DNA from: Microstegium vimineum
Lineage: Eukaryota; Streptophyta; Magnoliopsida; Poales; Poaceae
DNA: 64,000 nt
Assembly: GCA_022036555.1 (NCBI GenBank)
Contig: CM039128.1
Span: 25,118,719-25,182,718, forward strand
Direction of reading: 5' to 3'
The translations under genes and the position numbers were made by a program. The notes beneath the pieces were generated by a model, which was not told the origin of the DNA, searched no databases, and worked only from the letters and a program-made list of their open reading frames with translations. Positions 54,063 to 64,000 of this stretch are shown here, piece after piece (position 1 is the stretch's first letter; each line of letters opens with the position of its first letter).

Positions 54063-55247
54063 CTCCAAGTTGCTTGTGTGTAGGTGAACTACAAGACCGG
54101 TGGGAGCCATTGGGTAATTGATAGTGGTTGCACTCAACAGATGACCGGCGACCCCCGGATGTTCACCACACTTGATGAGGATTGTGCAAATCAAGACAAG
54201 ATTACTTTTGGGGATAATTCAAAGGGCAAAGTTCAAGGCTTAGGCAAAGTGGCTATCTCCCAAGATCAATCAATTTCAAATGTCTTGCTAGTACAATCAT
54301 TGAGCTTCAACTTGCTATCGGTTGGTTAACTTTGTGATCTCGGGTTTCATTGTCTTTTCACTCCAAATGAGGTGATTGTGACCAAGATTGAAGATTCATC
54401 AATGATATTCAAAGGGTTTCGGCACAACAACCTCTACTTAGTGGACTTCACTTCAAATGAAGCAAACTTGCAAGCTTGTCTATTCTCCAAGAATTCTTTG
54501 GGTGGGCTATGGCATAGAAGATTAGCTCATGTGGGCATGTCAACCTTGAAGAAGCTTGTCAAGAAGGAAATGGTTAGAGGAATCAAGGATGTGGTGTTTG
54601 AAAAGGACAAACTTTGTAGTGCATGTCAAGCTGGCAAGCAAGTGGCAAACACTCATCCAACCAAAGCTTTCATGTCAACCTCAAGAGCACTAGAGTTGCT
54701 ACACATGGATCTATTTGGCCCTACCACCTATGCTAGTCTTGGAGGAAATCTCTATTGCTTAGTGGTAGTGGATGACTACTCTAGGTACACTTGGGTGTTC
54801 TTTCTTCAAGACAAGGGAGAGACACAAGGCATATTCAAGAAGTTTGCTGCAAGAGCTCAAAATGAATTTGATGTGAAGATCAAGAAGATTAGAAGTGACA
54901 ATGGCACCAAATTTGTGAACACAAAGATTGAAGATTATTGTGATGAAGTTGGGATCAAGCATGAGGTGTCCGCCACATATACTCCACAACAAAATGGTGT
55001 CGTAGAGAGGAAGAACCGGACGCTCATAACTCTAGCAAGATCTATGCTTGACGAGTACAACACCTCGGAGAAGTTTTGGGCGGAGGCAATCAACACCGCT
55101 TGCTATGCGGCAAACCGTCTCTTCGTCCAAAGGCTATTAAAGAAGACCCCCTATGAGCTTGTCAATGGGGAAGAATCCGGATATTTCATTCTTCCGGGTG
55201 TTTGGTTGCAAGGTGTACATCTACAAGAAGCGCCAACACTTGGGTAA
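54063..55247 (+). pseudogene. Sirevirus protease and integrase
   Basis: The gag frame runs on past TAG at 54081. Protease has WVIDSGCTQQMTG with the catalytic DSG. TAA at 54327 interrupts before the integrase zinc region (LWHRRLAHVG, then CSACQAGKQ). The catalytic triad is D in HMDLFGPT, D in IRSDNGTKFVN, and E in QQNGVVERKNR. A frameshift near 55185 (in the segment after LVNGEES) leads into the next piece. Confidence 0.88.
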
Positions 55248-56223
55248 ATTCCAACGGCGGTGTGACATTGGTTTCCTTGTTGGTTATTTACTTAAATCCA
55301 AGGCATACTGTGTATTTAACAAAGCCACCGGCTTAGTTGAAGAAACGTATGACTTAGAGTTTGATGAAACTAATGGCTCCCAAGGAGCGCTTGAGGATAT
55401 TGATGTAGGTGATGAACCCTTGAGGGAGGCAATGAAGAATATGCCAATTGGTTCTATCAACCCACAAGAGGTGGAAGAAGTTGAAGATGAAGCAAATCAT
55501 GATCCTTCTCCACCCCACATGCCTCAAGTTGATGAAGGAGATCAAGTGAGAGAAGCTCAAGAAGACACTCACATTCCTCAAGATCAAGCCGAGGCCGAAG
55601 CAAGCAATGTTGAAGCACCGCATCCTCCTCCTCAAGAGACAAATAGAAGATCAACATCTATCCTTCAAGCTCACCCCCATGATCAAATCATAGGAAGTCC
55701 ATCAAAGGGAGTAATGACTCACTCTAGACTTGCATCTTATGTTGAACATCACTCGTTTGTTTCCTTTGTTGAGCCTACTAGTGTAGAAGAAGCACTTGCG
55801 GATCCGGATTGGGTGAATACCATGCATGAAGAACTCAACAACTTCACCCGAAACCAAGTGTGGACACTTGAAGAGAAGCCAAAGGATGCAAGAATCATTG
55901 GCACCAAGTGGGTGTTTAGGAACAAGCAAGATGATCAAGGCGTGGTTGTGAGGAACAAAGCAAGATTGGTGGCAAAGGGGTTCTCTCAAGTAGAAGGACT
56001 CGATTTTGGAGATACCTTTGCTCCGGTTGCAAGACTTGAAGCCATCTGTATCCTTTTGGCGTATGCTTCACATCACAAAATGAAACTTTTTCAAATGGAT
56101 GTGAAGAGCGCTTTCTTAAATGGCTTCATAAATGAACTTGTCTATGTCTCACAACCTCCCGGTTTGAAGACCCAAACTTGCCTAATCATGTGTATAGGTT
56201 GTCCAAGGAACTCTACGGATTGA
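55153..56223 (+). pseudogene. Sirevirus integrase end and RT N-terminal part
   Basis: Integrase C-terminus (VFGCKVYIYKKRQHLGKF) leads to an acidic, proline-rich linker. RT starts at about 55790 (EEALADPDWVNTMHEEL), then TKWVFRNKQDDQG, ARLVAKGFSQVEGLDF and MDVKSAFLNGFI. A frameshift near 56175, just after SQPPGLKT, separates it from the rest of RT. Confidence 0.88.
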
Positions 56224-56927
56224 AGCAAGCTCCAAGAGCTTGGTATGAGAGGCTAAGGGACTTCCTAATCAAAAAGGGCTTCAAGATCGGGATCGTCGAC
56301 ACTACACTCTTCAGCAAGAAGCTTAATGGAGAGATGTTCGTTTGCCAAGTATATGTCGATGACATTATATTTGGATCAACAAACCAAGACCATCGCAAGG
56401 AGTTTGGTGACTTGATGTCCAAGGAGTTCGAGATGTCAATGATTGGCGAGCTAACCTTCTTCCTCGGCTTTCAAGTGAAGCAAATGAGAGAAGGGACCTT
56501 CATCTCTCAAGAAAAGTACACTTATGATCTACTTAAGAAGTTCAAGATGGAGGATTGCAAGCCAATCAAGACCCCAATGCCAACTAATGGGCATCCCGAT
56601 CTCGATGAGGGAGGTAAACCGATTGACCAAACTCTTTATCGGTCTATGATCGGTAGTTTACTTTACCTCACCGCATCTAGGCCGGATATCATGTTTAGTG
56701 TGTGCATGTGTGCTAGGTTTCAAGCAAACCCTAAGGAGTCGCATCTTTGTGCAGTTAAAAGAATCCTTAGGTACATAAGGCACACCCGTAGCATGGGTCT
56801 TTGGTATCCCAAAGGAGCTCCGTTCCAACTAGTTGGCTATTCCGATTCGGACTATGCCGGGTGTAAGGTTGATAGGAAGAGTACCTCCAGCGGGTGCCAC
56901 ATGCTAGGAAGATCACTTGTTTCTTAG
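56178..56927 (+). pseudogene. Sirevirus RT C-terminal part and RNase H start
   Basis: LYGLKQAPRAWYERL precedes the catalytic VYVDDIIFGSTN, then TFFLGFQVKQM, KTPMPTNG and the RNase H start (YSDSDYAGCKVDRKSTSS). TAG at 56925 follows SLVS, where a tryptophan codon is usual. Confidence 0.9.
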
Positions 56928-57311
56928 TCCTCAAAGAAGCAAAATAGTGTGGCATTGTCAACCGCCGAGGCGGAGTACATTGCCATGGGAGCAAGTTGTG
57001 CACAAATCCTATGCATGACCCAAACACTCTTTGATTACGGCGTGTTTTTAAAAGAAGTTCCACTTTTGTGTGATAATGAAAGCGCCGTAAAGCTTGCTAA
57101 CAACCCGGTTCAACACTCTCGCACCAAGCACATTGATATTCGCCATCACTTTCTTAGAGATCATGTGGCTAGGAAAGAAATAACACTAGTTGGAGTTAAG
57201 AGTGAAGATCAATTGGCGGATATCTTCACTAAACCACTCGATGAAACAACCTTTTGTAGGTTGAGAAGCGAGTTAAATGTGCTTGATCACTCTAACTTCA
57301 CTAAAAGATGA
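56928..57311 (+). pseudogene. Sirevirus RNase H end
   Basis: The same frame continues with STAEAEYIAMGASCAQ, DNESAVKLANNPVQHSRTKHI and DIFTKPLDETTF, ending at TGA 57309-57311. These are the standard final motifs of copia pol. Confidence 0.9.
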
Positions 57312-59133
57312 GCTTGTGTGAACCATGCATTCATATGTAATATAACATGTTTAAGTTGGTAATGCACATAGGCTTGGCTAACGCGGTTAAGATAACCGCC
57401 CTCAAAGCATGTGACAAAGCTTAACCGCGGTTTAAATTTGCAAGCAACCTAGATTCAAATTCCGTTTTGCATTGCATATGCATGAGTGTTGCTTCTTCAT
57501 TTTTTTTTTCGGTTAAGTTTTTTGGTCATCATTAGGTTCAACACTTAGGGGGGAGCAATTCAACGCTCTAGCTTCAGCTAATACCCCTCTTGTGCCCCTA
57601 TGGTGACCCTTGGAGCTTTATTGAACTATTTTCTTATGAAAACTAATCCTAGCCTATGGCAAACTATTTCTAAAATTGAGGGTTTGAGAGATGGTTCTTA
57701 TGTTAAGTCCAACAAGTGCTCCTCTTTGCTCTTTTGTGTTGGAACTTGGCTAAGAGAAAAGATTGGAGAGAAAAAATGGGAAAATTCAGAGCAAATTTAA
57801 GCACCGGACCACCCTCCGGACCACTCTGCAATGGTCTAACGCAGTGGTCCGACGCCTTGTCCCTCACTGCATAAAACTTTTTCAGTCACAAAATCCGTCG
57901 GACCAGAGTTCAACGCTCCTCCGGACCAATGGCAAGTTGTCCGGTGCCTCTGCCAATTCTATCTATGCACCGTCGGACCAGTCCGGTGCACCGTCGGACT
58001 AGTCCGGTGAGTCGTCTGACGCCCTGGTCCGGTGGTCGGGTGCTCACTGCTTTTCCCTCTCTGGTACCGTCGGACCACCCGTTGGACCAGGCTCCGGACT
58101 AAGCAAAGTGGTCCGACGCTTTGAAATTTTGCGGATAACCCCCCCCCCGCGAAGGGTTCTGTTTCACCACTATCTTTCTTCCAGCCGTCCGTACGCCGCC
58201 GCGCCGCTCACCGCCCTAGCTCCGCCGCTAACTCCCCTGTGCCCTTCTCGCCGCCGGTGAGACCCCCCACCTGCTCCGCCGCCATTCCACTCATCCTCGC
58301 TGCTGCAGCGCCGCCTTCCACCGCCCTGCGCAGTCCCTCTGCTCCACCATCGCCGCCTGCCGCCACCGCCCACTTCGCCGCCGGGAGAACCCCCCCTCGC
58401 CGGCGACCTGTTCCTCCAATCTCCCTGCCAAGCTCGAGCATCCTAGGGTTTCTCCTTTCTCCTTTTGGAACTGCTTGCAAATCAAGGAGGAACTCCAATT
58501 AGGGTTTGCCCCAACCCTAAGGTTTTGGTTTCGACGTAATCGTCCTCGACCGAACTCGTTTCGTCGTCGTCGACTCCACCGCTTCACTTCTAGGGTATGG
58601 TTTCATCTTCGACGTTGTGTTTTGTCGAGTCGTAGATAGTGTCATGCCCTAGTATTATTCCTTGAAAATCTCTCAAGCATTCAATTCAATTCACTAAATC
58701 TTATTGCCAATTGTAATTCACAGCTGGCCAATCTCTTTCGGAGCGTGGTTTGGTACTGAAATTGCTCTGATTAGATATGCCTTCTTACCTCAGGTATAAT
58801 GTCAGCATTTCATTCTATCACTTATCTAGATGCTTGCTTCTATACGGATTCTTATCTCTAGACTTTACATGCTTATATATATATATACCCTGTCTATTCT
58901 ATCCAACAGCAGTCAGTGGCAGTTTCAACTCGGGGCAAAGCTCGCGAGTAAGGATTGAGGCAAAGCCTCAGAGGTTCAGTCCAGTGGCTTGCAGGCCCCT
59001 CTTTCAGTTGTTTGATCAGTGGGTAGTTGTTCTTACAGAGATCAGTTGATTGTGATAGAGAATCAGTGGCTCTTACAGTTGGCAGTGGCTCTTGTGGTTG
59101 TCAGTGGGCAGTGATTCTTTGATTTGATCAGTG
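57312..59133 (+). other. Sirevirus spacer between pol and downstream ORF
   Basis: No ORF of note. It holds a polypurine-like tract TTAGGGGGGAGCA (about 57546-57558), a second cluster of GGACC/GGTCC palindromic motifs (57800-58115, with perfect CGGACTAGTCCG at 57995-58006), a GC-rich block (58180-58400), a short TA repeat near 58876-58888, and repeated CAGTGG words before the next ATG. It may contain a leader intron for the downstream ORF; not demonstrated. Confidence 0.6.
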
Positions 59134-61752
59134 ATGACTCGCAGTTCTCGTGCTCGCGCAGCTAGGTCAGGTGATGATACTCCGCCTCCTCCACGTCCTT
59201 CCAGAGATAAGGGCAAGAAGCCAGTTGTTGAGCAAGCAAAGAAAAAGAAGCGAAAGCTCACAGAGGCTGAGAAAGCCGAAGCAGTGGCCGATGCAGTAGA
59301 CCGCGCAAAGCGAGGAGGTCGCCAAGGGACAGTCAGACTTGGCACCCCTCCGCGGGATCTACCTTCTACTCCTCCTGCTGGGTCACAGACAGAGGATGCT
59401 CCATAGGAGCAGGAGCTTGTCACGGAGGCCCTGGGTACACCGTTGGCACCGCGTTCCTGGGGGCGTTCCACTCGCTCCCAGTCAGCTCAGTCACCTCAGT
59501 CAGTAGCTCCCACAACAGCTTCAGCTTCAGTTCACCTCGATCTGAGGAATCTCACAGCGAAGCAGGTGAAGAAGCTACAGTTTGTTGCTTTAGAGAAGTG
59601 GTGCCCGGATCAGCGTGACCCTAGAGCCTCACCCAGTTGGCACACACCTCTCATGGAGGATTTCTATAGAGCAGCTCAGCTGACCAGCATTCAGATTCGA
59701 CTGCACAGGGTTTGCTCCTTAGAGAGCATAGTTGAGCTAGCTGGTGAGGAGATCAGACCGTTCCTTTCTTACCTTCCGAGACTAGCTGATTTACTTGGCC
59801 GTTCCAGAAACTACATTGAGAGATGGGTCAGAGAGTTCTACGCCTTAGTGTGGGTGGATCCAGAGCACAAGTTTGTGCAGTATACTTTCAGAGGTGAGCG
59901 ATACAGGCTATACTTGACTAGACTCAGAGAGATCTTTCACCTCCGTCAACAGGGTGGCGAGCTCGATTTACATTATGAGTGCTACAGAGGAGCTTCCGTG
60001 CCTCGCAGAGCTCGAGGTGGTCGTACGCTGTCAGTGCAGGAGGTGGCTCCTCTCTTCAAGCCACCTTTCTCAGAGGGCTCCAGACATAGCCCAGCAAAGC
60101 TCAGACCCACCATTCACAGGTTGAACGAGGTCCTCCGTCGCACTTTGCTTCCTCGCACGGGTTACAAGGAAGGATTGACAAACATGCAGCAGCTTCTCCT
60201 TCAGGCCCTAGTATCTCAGACACCGTTCGACGTCGTAGACTTTCTTGTGTCAGAGATAGAGGACGTGATAGCAGATGGTATGAGGGCACGTCGTCAATTT
60301 CCCTATGCTCATTGGATTTCATCGATCATAGCTATTGAGCTTGAGGGAGCGAACCCTGGACTCCATGCCCTACTAGATCAGTCGCCGACCTCTTTCCCAG
60401 CTTACAGAGTTCTTGGGTCGTTTGACAGCCGGTTTGGGAACTAGGTCCTTCGTCTAGTCAGAGAGAGGACTGCTCCAGCTGACAGAGCTGAGGTTGATGC
60501 TCAGGATGAGGCGATCCGCAGTGTTGAGCAGCAGGAGCTCCATGGACTAGATACTGGAGCTGATGTGACTCCTGAGGACACTACTTCAGACAGTTCAGAC
60601 GCCGACTTCAAGCCAGTTCCACAGATGCCCCCACGAGCTCACGGCACTGAGGCTGGTGGCTCTACCTCTGCCACTGAGACCATGATGCTGAAGCTTCTTG
60701 ACCGACTGAATGAGCAGCAGAGTTCCTTGGTCACTGCAGTTACACAGGTACAACAGCGACAGTCTGAGGAGCGTCACTTCGAGATGCAGCGACAGATGCT
60801 AGCTATGCAGCTGGAGTCACAGCGCCTACAATTACAGTCTCAGCAGCTACAGCAGCAGAACATGACCTTTATGGCCCACATGATGAAGTGGACAGGCGCT
60901 CCTCCTCTTGAGTTTCCAGCTCCTCCTCAGATACAGATGATGAGTACCTCACAGCCTTCACAGTCAGTTGGGCAGATAGGAGGCCCTCAGTTCTCAGTTG
61001 GCCCCTCAGTTGGCCCTTCAGTGGCCCCTACGAGCTCCGCCGGTCAGACAATCACTCCCACCCTAGCCGTACAGTCCAGTGGACTTCAGGGTGCTGGATT
61101 GACCACCCCGTTCCAGTCACCGGCGACTCAGATGACACAGTGGTTGGACACCTTTGGCCCCACTCAGCAGTTCACCCCTCTCACTACTGGTTTCACGCCG
61201 CTCACTGCTACGATGGGTGCTACTGCTAGAGATCTATCTGCGTCGTTCAGCGACATTACCGGGCAGCCGTCCCCCACTGGTCCACAGATAGCAGCAGAGG
61301 TTGAGGCTGAGCTAGTTGCATCGACAGCCGATCAGCACCGCTCCTCAGTAGCTTCCTTAGAGGCTACACACGACAGTCGGGCTCCAGCCGTGTCTACTCC
61401 TCCTACCGCTGCAATTGCTACCGATGCCACAGTGGTCACTTCCACTCCAGTTCAGCCTCCGCAGTCTATGGTTCTTCAGACTCCAGTCGAGTCCGTGCAT
61501 GAGGCACAACCGGACACCGCCACTCCTGAGGCTCCCACAAAGACACTTGCACCGGTTCCTGATCCTACTACTACTCCAGCTACTGCTCCAGAGTCTTTGA
61601 CCGCAGCAGGCCTGTCAGCTACCGACCCCCAGACTGCTTCACTACCAGCGTCAAACAGTCAGGGGGAGGACTCAGATGATGAGACATATCTGGCAGCTTT
61701 CAGGGTGCTCGATCGCTCCACGGCTGCTTCCACTCCACCTCCAGACGCCTAG
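59134..61752 (+). pseudogene. Sirevirus downstream ORF in the env position (about 872 codons)
   Basis: ATG at 59134 opens one frame broken only by TAG at 59404 and 60442, ending at 61750. The N-terminus is basic (KKKKRKL, nuclear-signal-like). Residues about 130-430 form a folded-looking domain with LTAKQVKKLQFVALEKW, RPFLSYLPRLADLL and WVREFYALVWVDP, resembling the family called putative plant transposon protein. The remainder is low-complexity: a glutamine-rich coiled-coil-like part, then proline/serine/threonine-rich sequence with an acidic end. I see no signal peptide or membrane segment, so an envelope role is not supported. Function unknown. Confidence 0.7.
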
Positions 61753-61763
61753 TTTTGGTGCTT

Positions 61764-62215
61764 CGACGCCAAAGGGGGAGAGGTAGAGTCGAGTAGATGG
61801 GCTAGCTTCAGGGGGAGCTAGTAGGACTCGTTCTTTTGATGTGTATAAACTCTATTGCATCATGCACCACGTTTACCATCTTTATGCATTGTATGGTATG
61901 TGTGATGGTTGAGACTTGATGGTTGTGTGACATGTGTGGACATTCATCTATATATATCATGTCACTTGGCTATGCTATATTGCTTCCGCACTAACCTCTG
62001 ATCTTTTGCCTATAGCATATCCTTTATGAAATCAAGTACTATGCTCAATTCATATCTATTGTGCCTGTCATGGCTTGAATGGTTAGGCATGTACTTGTCT
62101 TTCTTATCACTAACCCATGCCTATCTCATGTCAAGTCATGTTTTCTCTTATCAAAATTCACTCATTATTCTCTACTCGAGCTTGTATTGTCGTCAATCAC
62201 CTAAAAGGGGGAGAT
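61764..62215 (+). other. Sirevirus polypurine tracts
   Basis: AAAGGGGGAGAGG (about 61769), TCAGGGGGAGCT (about 61809) and AAAAGGGGGAGAT (62203-62215) precede the 3' LTR. The last abuts it and is the likely functional primer. Multiple tracts are a described Sirevirus feature. Confidence 0.75.
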
Positions 62216-63902
62216 TGTAGAATCATGGACCCTTGTGTTTAGGCGATTAACGACAATACTAGGTCACTATGACTAACGTGTGTTTTGCAGAGGCAAAGTC
62301 TTTGATGTTAGGTCATTAGTGATGCATTTTGAATGGGCTTAATGGATATTCATGCCCTCAAGATGGAAATCGTTTCGGTTGCAAAGGATGAAGATACACG
62401 TCGAAGACTAGGCTAGTTCTTAGTGCCATAAGGTTGAGAAGGGCACTAAATATAGCTAGGGTTTTGTTTTTCCTTTGACCCTACTATAAAGGGGGTATGA
62501 GATTAGTAGCTTGACCTAGGAGAGTTTAGGAGAGTGGGTACATGCACACTTGTCACAACTTGTCCTAGAGACCCTGCTTTCAGCCCTTGATAAACCCTAG
62601 AAATGGTAGGAGCAAAATCCCTTGAGAAACCTCAGTGAAAACAGTTGATATAGAGGGAGAAAGAGGCTCCGGACCACTCTACTAAGTGGGCGTCAGACCA
62701 AGGAGAGTGGTCCGACGGTCCCTGACTTACGCAGAATTCCAGCTCGAGGAGCTCCGGACCACCTGTCTGGAAAGCGTCGGACCATAGGAGAGTGGTCCGA
62801 TGGCTTGGTTCAGAGAGAAAGAAGGCTCCGGACTAGTCCGACGGTTAGTCCGACGGCTAGTCCGACGCCTCAAGACAGGAGTTTGGGTTCATGCAGAGAG
62901 CCACCTGGCTCCGGACCAGAGCGTTGGACCAGGGCTCCAGACCAAGGAGAGTGGTTCGGTGGTATGAAAAAGAGAAGAAGTTTTTCACTCAGAGAGCACC
63001 CTGGCTCCGGACCAGTGCGTCGGACCAGGGCGTTGGACCAAGCAGAGTAGTCCGACGGTGCCTGAGTTGGAATCTAGAGTGAGCTCCGGACCAGTGTGCA
63101 TGGTCCGGTGGTATGAGCTCCGGACTAGTTCGGTGGCTTCGCAGAGAGAAGAAAAAGTAAAAAACGGCTAGTTTTGGAGGTGGGGACTATTTATAGTTGC
63201 CCCCTTCGTCCTTAGAGGGACTCTTGGCCATTGTTTCAGCAGGTGACACCTTGAGAAATCCTTTGGAGAGTCAAGAGGCTAGTGAGGGAGAGATTAGAGA
63301 GAGTTCATCTTGTTCTTCCCTCCTAGAGTGATTAGGAGTGACTTGTGTGCATCCATCCACCTTCCTAGTCTTGAGTTGGTCAAGTGAAGGTCTTGTGCTT
63401 GTTACTCTTGGTGTTCGACAGCACCTAGACGGTTTGGTGGTGTTCGGAGGAAGTGACCGCCGGGAGATTGTTGGCGGCTCTTCTCCAAGCTTCTGTGATC
63501 GGTTGTGGGCAATTCACCGAGCCGGAGTGGCGAAGAATCAGCCTGTAGAGAGCACTCTACCCTTGCACGGGTAGAGGGGGAGCGATACCTTGCGAGGTGC
63601 TCCAACGAGGACTAGGGGGGTGTGTCGACACCTCATACCTCGGGAAAAAATCGCTGCGTCACTGAGAATTTCTTTTTCCCTAGCTCTTTACATTTCCGCA
63701 TTACTTTCCGTCTTGTTTTATTTTACCTACTAGAATTGCTTAGGTTGCTTTTAATTCTCGTGAACTGCTACCGCTTTCTAGCTAGGATACACGGATCGTA
63801 GGCACTAGGGGGTGATTGGCATTTGATAGGTTTTCATATTTGCTTTAGAAATTTAAAACAAGCCCAATTCACCCCCCCCTCTTGGGCATCTTGATCCTTT
63901 CA
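62216..63902 (+). mobile_element. Sirevirus 3' LTR (1687 bp)
   Basis: Same ends as the 5' LTR, six bases longer, with a scattering of substitutions. The first palindrome is intact at 62829-62840. The second has decayed at one base (CCGGACTAGTTCGG from 63119). Confidence 0.92.
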
Positions 63903-63907
63903 ACTTG
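63903..63907. repeat. Target duplication ACTTG, right copy (Sirevirus)
   Basis: It matches 49934-49938. Confidence 0.93.
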
Positions 63908-64000
63908 CTCACTAAGAAAGATGCTAAACCACGCTTAATAAGATGGATCTTGCTACTCCAAGAATTTGATCTTGAAATAAAAGATAAAAAGAGAGTAGAA
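63908..64000 (+). pseudogene. Athila RNase H, continuation after the Sirevirus
   Basis: LTKKDAKPRLIRWILLLQEF is the direct continuation of the RNase H text ending at 49938 (DHAALKYL), in the same frame once one ACTTG is discounted. The window ends within the domain. Confidence 0.9.

Larger units (their letters stand above)
49939..63902 (+). mobile_element. Sirevirus (Ty1/copia) with extra 3' ORF, 13,964 bp
   Basis: Complete structure: LTR 49939-51619, Met primer site, gag-pol, long spacer, a long downstream ORF, polypurine tracts, LTR 62216-63902, and ACTTG duplications. The domain order protease, integrase, RT, RNase H marks copia. Palindromic CGGACTAGTCCG motifs and AAAAGGGGGAGATTG tracts are published hallmarks of Sireviruses. 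Gag-pol carries frameshifts and stops. By eye the LTRs differ at a few bases per hundred, so insertion is fairly recent. Confidence 0.92.

Noticed and set aside
59073..59471. A minus-strand ORF opposite the start of the Sirevirus downstream ORF
   Set aside because: It is the complement of a compositionally biased coding stretch with no motif of its own.

Overview
The window looks like heterochromatic or intergenic DNA from a grass genome, probably a panicoid. I find no convincing host gene. The evidence is dense nested LTR retrotransposons of plant lineages (Tat, Athila, chromovirus Tekay/Del and Reina types, copia Sirevirus), two LINE remnants, a CACTA-associated fragment, grass-style GC-rich long LTRs, and a 100-base run of N (42975-43074) marking an assembly gap. 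All lineage names rest on motifs read by eye, not on a database search.

Left part (1-23979). A minus-strand LINE fragment (1-408) is followed by Athila-like LTR pieces (409-1762). A Tat-lineage gypsy element then lies on the minus strand: its 3' LTR is 2100-2545, its 3' noncoding region holds tandem and hairpin repeats, and its integrase tail is at 23511-23979. Inside it, in the opposite orientation, is a gene of nine exons (4829-22526) whose eight short GT-AG introns keep the reading frame at every junction. This gene is split by a solo LTR (called B, 4978-19706, target duplication GAGGC). The solo LTR is itself split by a complete Tekay/Del-like chromovirus (called A, 5588-17417, target duplication TTCCG). 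Element A has an extra ORF between its primer site and gag.

Middle (23980-42351). A second chromovirus family (C) sits in the Tat integrase. Its structure is rearranged. A full LTR (23980-27096) is followed by about 1 kb of Tat integrase/RNase H, then only the last 112 bases of an LTR, the C interior (28255-33557), a second full LTR (33558-37024), and the same Tat segment again (37025-38388). The Tat element then ends abruptly within its archaeal-type RNase H domain. It is joined at microhomology to a 5'-truncated relative of A (D, 38389-42351).

Right part (42352-64000). A CACTA-associated ORF with an intron runs into the gap. After the gap come a LINE remnant, a Reina-type pol remnant (43577-44452), and a second Tat 3' LTR with 3' region on the minus strand (44453-45498). 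An Athila element on the plus strand follows (LTR 45499-46897, gag-pol from 46999). Its RNase H domain is interrupted by a 14-kb Sirevirus (49939-63902, target duplication ACTTG), and the Athila frame resumes exactly at 63908. The Sirevirus carries a long ORF downstream of pol and palindromic CGGACTAGTCCG motifs in its LTRs and interior.

All the element ORFs contain stops, frameshifts or truncations, so none looks autonomous as read. The matching target duplications give a relative order: Tat, then B, then A; Tat, then C, then the C/Tat duplication; and Athila, then Sirevirus.
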